Origin: Henriciella barbarensis
GTDB lineage: Bacteria; Pseudomonadota; Alphaproteobacteria; Caulobacterales; Hyphomonadaceae
Reading direction: 5' to 3'
DNA length: 64,000 bases
Assembly: GCF_003576345.1 (NCBI RefSeq)
Contig: NZ_QWGB01000005.1
Coordinates: 62,001 to 126,000 of the forward strand
Shown here: positions 39,301 through 47,700 of the stretch, piece after piece
How the letters are laid out: every line of letters starts with the position of its first letter
How positions within the stretch are numbered: the first letter of the stretch is position 1
Position numbers and translations under genes: made by a program
Notes under the pieces: generated by a model
Seen by the model: the letters and a program-made list of their open reading frames with translations, nothing else
Told to the model about the DNA's origin: nothing
Databases searched by the model: none

Positions 39301-40280
39301 CTACTTCAACTGCTACTTCCCAGATTTCCCAGCCAGGACCTTCGCCCATGACTGAGCCCCGCCACTCCGCCCCCGCCAGCACGGCCGCGCAGATCCACGC
39401 CCAGATGACAGAGGCCCACACCGCCTACATGCAAGCGCTGCAGACGGCGCACGCCCAGTATATGCAGACCACGCAGGCCATGCTCGCATCGGCAGGGTCG
39501 GCCGCTGCGCCAGCGCCTCAGCCGCAGGTCCAGCCAGCAACCCAACCGGCGCCAGCTCCTGTAGCGGCCGCACCAGTGACGCCGCCAGCACCAGCCCCAG
39601 CCGCAGCGGCGACAGCACCAACCCCAGCGCCTCAACCGGCCCCTGCTCCCGCTCCGGCGCCAGCAGCCGCGCCCGCCCAGGACTTCACCGCGCTCGTCAC
39701 CAGCCTCGTTGCCGAAAAGACCGGCTATCCCGCCGACATGCTCGAACCAGACATGGACCTTGAAGGTGAGCTTGGCGTCGACTCCATCAAACAGGTCGAG
39801 ATCCTCTCAGCCCTGCGCGAGAAGATGCCCTCCCTACCAGAGATCGAGCCTGAACAGATCGCAGAGCTGCGCACCATCGCAAAGATCGCCGCTTTCCTCG
39901 GCCCATCGGCTGGCAGCGCGCCAGCACCGAAACCAGCCCCTGCCCCCGCCCCGGCAGCGCACGCAAATGGAAACGGCCATGCCAACGGCAACGGCCACCA
40001 CATCGCCGCCGCTCCAGCCCCGGCACCTGCAGCTCCCTCGGCAGACGCTGGCGTCGATATGACAGAGCTGGTCCGCAACCTCATCGCCGACAAGACGGGC
40101 TATCCGCCTGAAATGCTCGAAGACGATATGGACCTTGAGGGCGAACTTGGCGTCGACTCCATCAAACAGGTCGAGATCCTCTCTGCCCTGCGCGAGCAGA
40201 TGCCGAACCTGCCAGAGGTCGAACCGGAACAGATCGCTGAGCTGCGCTCGATCCGGAAGATCGCCGATTTTTTTGGCTAA
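36378..40280 (+). CDS. pfaA: PfaA-type polyketide/PUFA synthase subunit (KS-AT-ACP-ACP), ends at a putative frameshift site
   Basis: A 1300-residue modular synthase carrying out chain extension. KS at about residues 10-450 has the active Cys210 (DAACASS), His345 (EAHGTGT) and His387 (IGHTKAAAGS). AT at about 570-880 has Ser675 (AGHSFGE). A Pro/Ala-rich linker of about 140 residues precedes two carrier domains, each with GELGVDSIKQVEIL and phosphopantetheine Ser1136 and Ser1261. In known PfaA proteins a ketoreductase follows the carriers; here the frame stops (TAA at 40278-40280) and the ketoreductase continues in the -1 frame. The ATG is preceded by a purine-rich GAGGGGCTGAGAACAAC. Confidence 0.92.
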   Translation: MADRTSGPADIAIVGYGAMFPGRGDAAGFWRDIAEGVDTLGPVPPTHWLIEDYYDADPKARDKTYGQRGGFLSPQGFDPLSFGIPPNQIEATDSAQLLALMVAQAALDEAEKASNGTIDRKRTSCILGVASATELVGHMSGRLQRPSWIKGLRDAGLPEAQVQEIADKISSNFSEWKESTFPGLLGNVVAGRIANRMDLGGSNYVTDAACASSLSALHGAIHELRAGDSDLVLTGGVDALNDILMYMCFSKTPALSPTEDCRPFSDKADGTMLGEGIGILALRRLADAERDGNRIHAIIKGIGAGSDGRATAIYAPLPDGQARALGRAYEQAGYDPRSVELVEAHGTGTKAGDAAEIAGLKQAFCEEGEIVDTPWCAIGSVKSQIGHTKAAAGSASLIKTAMSLSRKALPPTIKVDQPSPALAGSPFYVNRELRPWVRDKSHPRRASVSSFGFGGSNFHVTLEEYTGPQAALPDRILPAELFMVSASSPDALATAIEATARKLVHEEDLAIAASESHAAFEADATCRAAITASSNDDFNAKAAKLAAHIRAGNAESAPLPKGSSVSLSAAKPGKLAFLMPGQGSQYVGMGRDLALAFPEARAAWDYAASHKKAGKLGLHRLAFPPSAFSDEDAKAQADTLTAMENAQPALAAATMAVLAVLEKAGLNADMAAGHSFGEIMALNASGVLSDKDALSTACKRAKLMSQAAADNEGAMLATQASSEQLAPILKNHPDVVVANDNAPTQTVLSGPVDAIEAARQAIEAAGIKARRLPVASAFHSPIVAGAVAPFRKALGKTDFAKGDFPVFANASAKRYPLAYDKQRDLLAGQIESPVRFREIIEAMHEAGVTTFVEAGPGTVLTALVGQILPGGVNAVSLDDKKGNGLAAFLAGLGKLAVLGHKVDFEALFANMPAPDARKPRSKHAIDLTGANYNKPYPPKGGAAALPPPKAAASVPEQVSKPVPDDPPDPAPAPAPTSTATSQISQPGPSPMTEPRHSAPASTAAQIHAQMTEAHTAYMQALQTAHAQYMQTTQAMLASAGSAAAPAPQPQVQPATQPAPAPVAAAPVTPPAPAPAAAATAPTPAPQPAPAPAPAPAAAPAQDFTALVTSLVAEKTGYPADMLEPDMDLEGELGVDSIKQVEILSALREKMPSLPEIEPEQIAELRTIAKIAAFLGPSAGSAPAPKPAPAPAPAAHANGNGHANGNGHHIAAAPAPAPAAPSADAGVDMTELVRNLIADKTGYPPEMLEDDMDLEGELGVDSIKQVEILSALREQMPNLPEVEPEQIAELRSIRKIADFFG
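39753..40199 (+). repeat. Two nearly identical ACP segments (direct repeat, 375-bp offset)
   Basis: The DNA around the phosphopantetheine Ser codons of the two PfaA carrier domains (39753-39824 and 40128-40199) is almost identical, including ATCAAACAGGTCGAGATCCT in both. This indicates recent duplication or ongoing conversion of the ACP unit. Such tandem carriers raise synthase throughput in PUFA synthases. Confidence 0.75.
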
Positions 40281-40315
40281 GGGGCGCGCCGGCGTCACCT
40301 GACGCTGCCCGCCCC
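40268..40315 (+). promoter_or_regulatory. Candidate programmed -1 frameshift signal at the pfaA/ketoreductase junction
   Basis: Seven T residues at 40268-40274 form the heptamer T_TTT_TTT in the pfaA frame (GAT TTT TTT GGC TAA). The stop TAA is three bases later. Six bases after the heptamer begins a predicted stem-loop: GGGGCG (40281-40286) pairs with CGCCCC (40310-40315), and an inner 7-bp stem (40290-40296 with 40301-40307, one G-U pair) closes the loop ACCT. A -1 slip puts translation straight into the ketoreductase frame, giving a predicted 1800-residue KS-AT-ACP-ACP-KR protein. A T-run is also a place for sequencing error or transcriptional slippage. Confidence 0.6.
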
Positions 40316-41779
40316 GCTTCGCGCGATGCTCGACCCGTTTCTGGTCCAGCGCCGCTTGCCCTGAAAGCCGTCGCCTATGTCAGCCAGTCTGCCATTGGAC
40401 GGGTAACGCCGGGCCTGCGCGAAGCATCGCTCATCGAGTGGGTCACGCCAGACCTCGCCGCAGCTGAGCATTTCATTGCCGCGCTTGGCGCATCAGGCTT
40501 TCAGGTCCGCGCCGTCACCGAACCGAGCGGGCAAGCCAACGCGCTGATCCTCGCGCATGGCCTTTCCAGCTCGCGTGAGACCTTGCACGCAGACGCCGTC
40601 GCCGCCCTGAAATCCGCCTCGCCGCAACTGGAAACACAAAGCGGCGCCGTCATCCTGCTGCAGGACACAGGCGGGCTTTTTCAGCCGCAGGACCACCGCG
40701 CCTGGCGCGGCGGCCTTTCCGGTCTTGCCCGCACCGCCGCACGCGAGTTCACAGCTGCCACCATCCGCCTCATCGATATCGACATGGCGGGCTTCGGCAC
40801 GTCGCTCGCCGCCAGCCACCTCGTCGAAGAACTCCTCACCGGTGGCACCGCGCCCACGACAGGCCTCAGCCCCGCTGGCCGCTATGTTCCGCAGGACAGA
40901 GACTTCACCCTGCCCCGCAACCAGCCCGGCCGCCTTGGCCTGCAGGATGTCATCCTCGTCACCGGCGGCGCACGCGGCGTGACCGCAGACTGCGTCATAG
41001 AGCTCGCCCGCCGCACCGGCGCGCGCTTTGCGCTTCTCGGGCGCTCCCCCGTGACGCCATGGCCAGACGGTTTGCCGACAACGACCAACGAGAAGACCCT
41101 GCGCGGCGCGCTCGCCAAAGCAGCAAAGGCCGCAGGCGAAAAGATCACCCCCGCCGCCCTCAACACCCGCGCCCGCGCGCTGCTCTCTGGCGCTGAGATC
41201 CGTGAAACCCTCACCGCGATCGGTCAGGCAGGCGGCGAGGCGCGCTACATCCCTGCAGACGTTTCGGACCCCGCCGCGCTCACCCAGGCGCTTGCCGATA
41301 TCCGCGCCGACCTCGGCGAAATCACCGGCCTCGTCCATGGCGCAGGCGTCCTCGCCGACAAGCTCATCCGCGAGAAGACACCAGAGCAGATCGCCCGTGT
41401 CTTCGGCCCCAAAATCGGTGGCCTCGATGCCCTGCTTACCCAGCTCGACACGTCAAAGCTGAAAACCATCGCCTTCTTCTCATCGGTCGCGGCCCGATAT
41501 GGCAATGCAGGCCAGGCCGATTACGCGATGGCGAATGAGATCCTGAACCGGATGGCCTGGTGGCTGAAATCGACCCATCCGGATGCCGCCGTCACCTCGA
41601 TAAATTGGGGCCCATGGGATGGCGGCATGGTGGATGATGGCCTCCACGCCAAATTCGCCGAGCTTGGCGTTGCCCTCATCTCAAAACCCGCAGGTGCCAA
41701 CGCCTTCGCCGACGCCGTGCTCGCTGGCCCCGCCTGCCCAGTCGAAATCGTTGCTGGCGCGGAGATCGCCCATGGCTAA
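40274..41779 (+). CDS. pfaA: PfaA-type ketoreductase segment in the -1 frame (C-terminal part of PfaA or separate KR protein)
   Basis: This is the ketoreductase part of a PfaA protein, shown as the -1-frame continuation of the preceding frame. It contains a noncatalytic structural half (SLIEWVTPDLAAAEHFIAAL to LRNQP region) and a catalytic half with the NADPH motif LVTGGARGVTADC. The Ser-Tyr-Asn residues lie in SSVAARYGNAGQADYAMANEIL, and the region LVHGAGVLADKLIREKTPEQ is highly conserved in PfaA. Upstream of 40583 the frame is fully coding-like, yet I find no ATG or GTG start in it. TTG at 40583 is the first possible start and would cut off half of the structural subdomain. It overlaps the next gene by 8 bp. 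Confidence 0.8.
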   Translation, partial: WLRGAPASPDAARPASRDARPVSGPAPLALKAVAYVSQSAIGRVTPGLREASLIEWVTPDLAAAEHFIAALGASGFQVRAVTEPSGQANALILAHGLSSSRETLHADAVAALKSASPQLETQSGAVILLQDTGGLFQPQDHRAWRGGLSGLARTAAREFTAATIRLIDIDMAGFGTSLAASHLVEELLTGGTAPTTGLSPAGRYVPQDRDFTLPRNQPGRLGLQDVILVTGGARGVTADCVIELARRTGARFALLGRSPVTPWPDGLPTTTNEKTLRGALAKAAKAAGEKITPAALNTRARALLSGAEIRETLTAIGQAGGEARYIPADVSDPAALTQALADIRADLGEITGLVHGAGVLADKLIREKTPEQIARVFGPKIGGLDALLTQLDTSKLKTIAFFSSVAARYGNAGQADYAMANEILNRMAWWLKSTHPDAAVTSINWGPWDGGMVDDGLHAKFAELGVALISKPAGANAFADAVLAGPACPVEIVAGAEIAHG

Positions 41780-44700
41780 GCCGACGTTTGAGCCCATTGC
41801 CATCATCGGCCGCGGCTGCGTCCTGCCGGGCGCGCTCACCCCGGCAGAGCTCTGGCAGGCCGTGCTGGACGAAAAGACCCTCATCACCGACGCCCCATCC
41901 GGCAAATGGGGCGTCACCGAAGCCGAGCATCAGGCCCTCGGCTACAAGGGCGCGTTCGTCACCGGCTTCGACAAGGTCTTCGACGCCGCCGCCCATGACC
42001 TCGGCGACACTGACGCCGCAGACCTCGATCCGGTCTTCCAGTGGCTGCTTCATGCAGGCCGCGAGGCCTGGCGCGAAGCTGGACAGCCCAAGAGCCGCAG
42101 GTCCCGCATTGGCGTCATCGCTGGCAATCTCGGCTATCCGAGCCGCGCCCTTTCTGACTTTGCCGCAGACATCTGGTTGGACGGTGCCTCCGACATCCAC
42201 CCACAGAACCGCTTCAACACAGGCGGCCCGGCGCAGCTTCTGGCCCGCGCCCTTGGCGCCGCTGGCCCGGCCTTCGCCGTCGATGCCGCCTGCGCCTCCT
42301 CGCTCTATGCCATCAAGCTCGCCTGCGACCGCCTGCAGGACCATAGCCTCGATGTCGTCATTGCAGCGGCGGTCAACGGCGCTGACAATCTCATCCTGCA
42401 TCAGGGCTTTTCAGCGCTCAACGCGCTCTCTCCTACTGGCCGCTCACGCCCCTTCGTCGATGGCGCAGATGGACTTGTCCCTGCAGAAGGCGCTGCCGCG
42501 ATCGTGCTTAAACGCCTCAGCGATTGCGACCTTGCCGACCGCGTCTTCGGCGTCATTCGCGGCATCGGCCTTTCCAATGATGGACGCCGTAAATCCCTCC
42601 TCGCCCCGGACGGCGACGGCCAGCGCGAAGCCATGACCGCAGCCTGGGCCGGTTCCGGCCTCGATCCTGCCCGCGATATCGGCCTCCTCGAAGCCCACGC
42701 CACAGGCACGCGCACGGGCGACGCCGTCGAGCTTGCCGCCACCGCCGCGCACTTTGATGGTTTGGAAAACCTCCCCATCGGCTCTCTTAAAGGCAATCTC
42801 GGCCACCTCATTACCGCCGCCGGCATGGCGAGCCTCATCAAGCTGACCTTCGCGGTGAATGAAGGCACCATCCCGCCGACCCGCCTTGAAGGCGACGCCA
42901 TTTCCGGCTTCGAAGGCAGCGGTCTGACACCTGCCCGGCAGGGCAAGTGGCCGGACGACCGTCCCCGCGTCGCCGCCCTCTCAAACTTCGGATTTGGCGG
43001 CAACAATGCGCACCTCATCCTAGCTGCGGATGACGGCCACCGCGCACGCCGCACCCCCGTCAAAGCCGCCAGCAAAGCAGTCCCGGTATCCATCACCGCC
43101 ACCGGCCTCTCCCTTGGCCCGGATCGCGGCGTCGCGCGCGTGCTTCAACGCCTGATGCGCCCGCCAAAGGATGCGCGCGGCCCGTTGCTCGAGACCCATG
43201 CCGACCCAAAAGCGCTGCGGGCGCCACCATCCGACCTTTCGTCCGCGCAAGGCCAGCAAGTCGCGCTATGGGACACAATCGATGAAGCCCTTGCCCGCGT
43301 CGCCATTCCGGACGGTGCCCGCGTCGGCGTCTTCACCGGCTTTGCCTGCTCACCCGAAGCCACCCGCTGGATGCTGCGCGCTCGCATCGCATCTCGTCTG
43401 GGCCTCGATCCGGAAGCAGCCCAGACAGATGACGCCCGCAACGCCATCGCCCCGCCACTGAAGGCAGGCGACGTGCTCGGCGCCATGCCGAACGTCTCGG
43501 CCAACCGGATCAATGTACGCGGCGACTGGCGCGCGCAAGGGTTCGCTGTGATGGAAGAGGAGGCCTCCGGCCTTCGCGCCGCAGAGCTTGCGATCCGCGC
43601 GCTTCAGGCCGGCGAGATTGACGCAGCCATCGTCGCTGCGGCCGATCTCTCATCGGACCTTGTTCACCGCGCCAGCGGCAGCCCCCTCACCGGCGACGGC
43701 GCCGCCGCGCTCATCCTGATGCGCAGCGAGGACACTCCCGCCGCCACCGAAATCCATAATCTGCGGCTCGAAGCCGGCACACCGCCGAACGCCCTCCTCG
43801 GCCGTATCTATGGCCACGCCCATGCTGCCGGCGGTCTGGTCCAACTCGCCCTGCAGGCCGAGGCCGCACAGCGCGGTCTTCACCTGACCGATCAAGGGCT
43901 CGTCCCGCGCCTTGCCACCGGCAAGGACAAACCGCCTGTGGCGGGCGCGAAACTCAAACTGAAAGCCTCGCCACACGCGGCGCCAGACCTGCTCCGCCCG
44001 TCTCCTTTGCTCGAAACCTACGCCGCAGAAAACCGCGACGCGCTGGCGGCCTCTATTCAGTCTGGCGAACAGAATACCCAAGGCGATGTCCGGGTCGCCC
44101 TCCTCGCCTCTCGCCCCGAAGAAATGACAGCCCTCCGCCTCGAAGCGATTTCACGGCTGAGGTCAGGCAGGCTTGAAACCGGCGGCGGCATCCATTTCGG
44201 GGAAGGCAGCCCAAAGGGAGAGCTCGCCTTTGTCTTTACTGGCGCAGCCGCCGCCTATCCCGGCATGGGGCGCGACCTCTTCTCGGCATTCCCCTCCCTC
44301 GGCAAGCTGATGACGAAGCGTTTCCCGACCGCGCAGACCGTTGCCGACACGCTCGCGACCGGGCTCGAAAGCGCGTTCAGCCAGCTTCGCGCGACAACGC
44401 TGGTCTCGCAGGCCCAGCATCTGCTCCTGACCCAGAAACTTGGCCTCAACCCAACCGTCGCCATGGGGCTTTCGTCCGGTGAAACCAATTCGCTGATCGC
44501 CTTTGGCGCATGGGTCGACGCCGATGGCCTGATGGGCACGATTGGCGAAAGCGGCATGTATGATCGCTATCTCGCCGGGACATTCGACACTGCACGCAAG
44601 GCATGGGGCGAGAAAGCCCCGATCGAGTGGGCGACATGGCGCCTGCGCACCAGCGAGGCCTCCGTCCGCGATGCCGTGAAACCAGAGCCGCGCTGCGATA

Positions 44701-47700
44701 TCACCATCATCTATAGCGCCAATGATGTCGTGATTGCGGGGGAGGCCGTCGCCTGCCAGCGCGTCATCAAACGGCTTGGCGCGCCCGCCATCCGCGTGTC
44801 GCATGACCTCACCGTCCACACGCCCGCCATGGCCTCCTATGAAAAGACCTGGCACCAGCTCCACTTCCGCAAGACGAAAGCGCCAGACGGCGTGCGCTTC
44901 TATGCCAACGCGATAAATGGCAGCTACAAGGTCTCTGCCGACAGCGCCGCCAACATGCTGACCGCGCAGGCCGTCACCCCCATCAACTTCCCCGCCACGC
45001 TGCGCGCCGCCTATGCGGACGGGGTGCGCACCTTCGTGGAAATCGGCCCGCGCGACACGCTGACCGGCGCCATTCAGGATACGCTGGGGCCCAAAACCCT
45101 TGTGCTGCCAGCTGACCGGTTTGGCGCCCCCGCGCTCGACTGTATCGCCGCCCTCGCCGCCCATCTTTTTGCCGCCGGCCATGCCATCAATATGGACTGG
45201 CTCAAGCGCGAGCTGACCGAAGCGGCCGCAAATACCATCCCGTTACGCATTGCGGACAAGACATCGGTTACCTTCGCCGCACATATCAAACCGCCGCGAC
45301 TGCCAAAGCTTGCCAGACAGCCGAAACCGACGGCCCGCCGCCGCCTCGCGCTTCCGAAGTTCCCATCCATCGACCCAGGCTCGCTTCCTTCTGCCAAGCC
45401 GATCCGGGCACGCACCCTGCCACTGCCGCCTGGCACAAGCTGGACGCCACCTGTCGTAAAAACTGTCGGAGCTGCTGTTCTGGAACGCACGAGAGCGGCC
45501 ACCCCGCCCACGCCTCCTAAAGCGACGCCGCCCAAGACGGTGACAGCAAAGCGGGCCTCACCTGCGCCTGCGCAACCGCGAAAGTCCATCACGCCGCTTG
45601 ATCGAAAGGCCCCCACAGGCGCCTCCTTTACCCGCGCCGATATCGAACAGGCCGCCGTTGGCAACATCTCCAGCGTTTTCGGCAAAGCCTTCGCCGCGCA
45701 GGATAAATACCGCCGGCAAGTGCGTATGCCGCGTCCGCCCATGCTGCTCTGCGACCGGATCACCGGCATCGATGCAGACGCGCTCGTTCAGGGCAAAGGC
45801 ACGATCTGGACCGAAACAGACGTCACCGCAGACCTCTGGGCGGTCAGCGACGGCATGCTGCGCCCCGGCCCCCTAATTGAGGCAGGGCAGGCAGACCTCG
45901 CGCTCATCTCATGGATGGGCGCCGACCTCCTGAACTGTTCCGACAGGGTCTACCGCCTGCTCGGCTGCGAGCTCACCTTCCATGAAGGCGGCCTGCCGCG
46001 TGTGGGTGAAACCCTGCGCTTCCAGATCTCCATCAAGGGCCACGCAGAGCTCTCTGGCGTGCGCATGTTCTTCTTTGAATATGACTGCTACGCCGACGAA
46101 CGCCTGCTGCTCTCGGTTCGCGATGGCCAGGCAGGCTTTTTCACCGATGAAGAACTTGCCAACTCAAAGGGCGTGCTCTGGGACGCCGAAGAAGCCGGCG
46201 CCCCAACGCCTGACCCCCGCCTCGACGCGGCCGCGCCAACAGGCAAGCGCAGCTTCAGCGCCGATGAGGTCGCCGCCTTCCGGTCGGGCGACACCTATCG
46301 CTGCTTCGGCGACGGCTTTGAGCGCGCCGCCCCGCACACCCGTCCTGCCCGCCTGCCGGACGGCAGGCTCGCCCTCTTCGATGAAGTTGTTGAGTTCGAG
46401 CCGGAGGGAGGCCCCTGGAAGCGCGGCTATCTGAAGGCGCGCCACCATGTTTCGAAAGACGCCTGGTTCTATGACGGCCACTTCCACGAAGACCCCTGCA
46501 TGCCGGGCACGCTGATGGCAGAGGCAGCCGTTCAGGCGCTTGAGTTCACCGCCGCCGGACTTGGCCTCACTATTGAGCGCGACAGCCATGTCTTCGAACC
46601 AGCCCCCGGCGAAGCGGCGACCTTTTATTGCCGCGGTCAGGTCACCCCGGACGCCGACCATGACGTGACCTATGAGGTCTTTGTCGATGAAGTAATCGAC
46701 GGTGAAGAACCGATGGTCTTCGCCAGCCTCTTGGCCCGCTCCGATGGCCGCAAGGTCTTCTACTGTCCACGCTTCGGCGTGCGCCTGCGCCGCCAATGGC
46801 CGAAGCCAGACAATCTCGGGGCCAGCCCTCATTATGTGAATCCAGGCTGCGATGTACGGGGCGATGAGATTGCTCTGATAGAATGCGGGTCAGGTGCGCC
46901 AAGCAACGCCTTTGGCAGCATGTATGCGCCCTTCGACACAATGGGCGCTGTCCCCCGCCTGCCGCAGCCGCCCTATCACATGGTCAGCCGCGTCATTTCG
47001 GTATCAGAACCTGCAGGCCAGCAGGGCGCAGGTCTCGAAGCCGTCGCTGAATACGACATTCCAGAAGACGCCTGGTATTTCGAGGATGGCGGCACGGGCA
47101 CGATGCCTTTCAGCGTGCTGACCGAAGTCATCCTTCAGCCCTGCGGCTGGCTCGCCTCCTATTCAGGCTTTGCCCTCTCCGGAGAGACGCGCTTTCGCAA
47201 TCTCGATGGCAGCGGCAAGCTGCATCGTCAGGTCCGGCCCGGCGACGGCATGGTCCGCACGACCACAAAACTCACACGCTGTTCGCGCGTCGGTCCGATG
47301 ACCATTGTCTTCTTTGCGCTCGAAGCCACGCTCGCCGACGGCACGCCTATCATCTCGCTGGAAACGAGCTTCGGCTTCTTCACCAAAGCCTCGCTCGCTG
47401 CACAGGCCGGCCTGAAACCAACCGATGCCGACCGCGACTTTGTGAAAGCGCCAGCAGACCCGCCAAGCGAAGCAGACACTCGGCTCAAGGCCTCACAGAA
47501 CCGTCTCGCCCTCTTCGATGTCATAGACCGGTTCGAGCCGACAAGCGGCGAGGCAGGTCTTGGCCGTATCCGCGCGCGCCAAGCCGTCGATCCCTATGCC
47601 TGGTACTTCAAGGCGCACTTTTTCTCTGACCCGGTCCAGCCCGGCTCGCTTGGTCTCGATATGCTGGTCCAGCTTCTGGCCCGGGCCGCAGATCTCAAAG

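Noticed and set aside
41619-41771. Longer start for the pfaC-like gene at 41619
   Set aside because: The added residues are low-complexity and overlap the conserved ketoreductase end. ATG at 41772 directly precedes the KS motif and overlaps the upstream stop, as expected for coupling.
40583-41779. Ketoreductase as an independent gene starting at TTG 40583
   Set aside because: The start would cut through the structural KR subdomain, no ribosome binding site is evident, and the frame is coding-like upstream to the pfaA T run. A frame join is the better explanation, though not proven.
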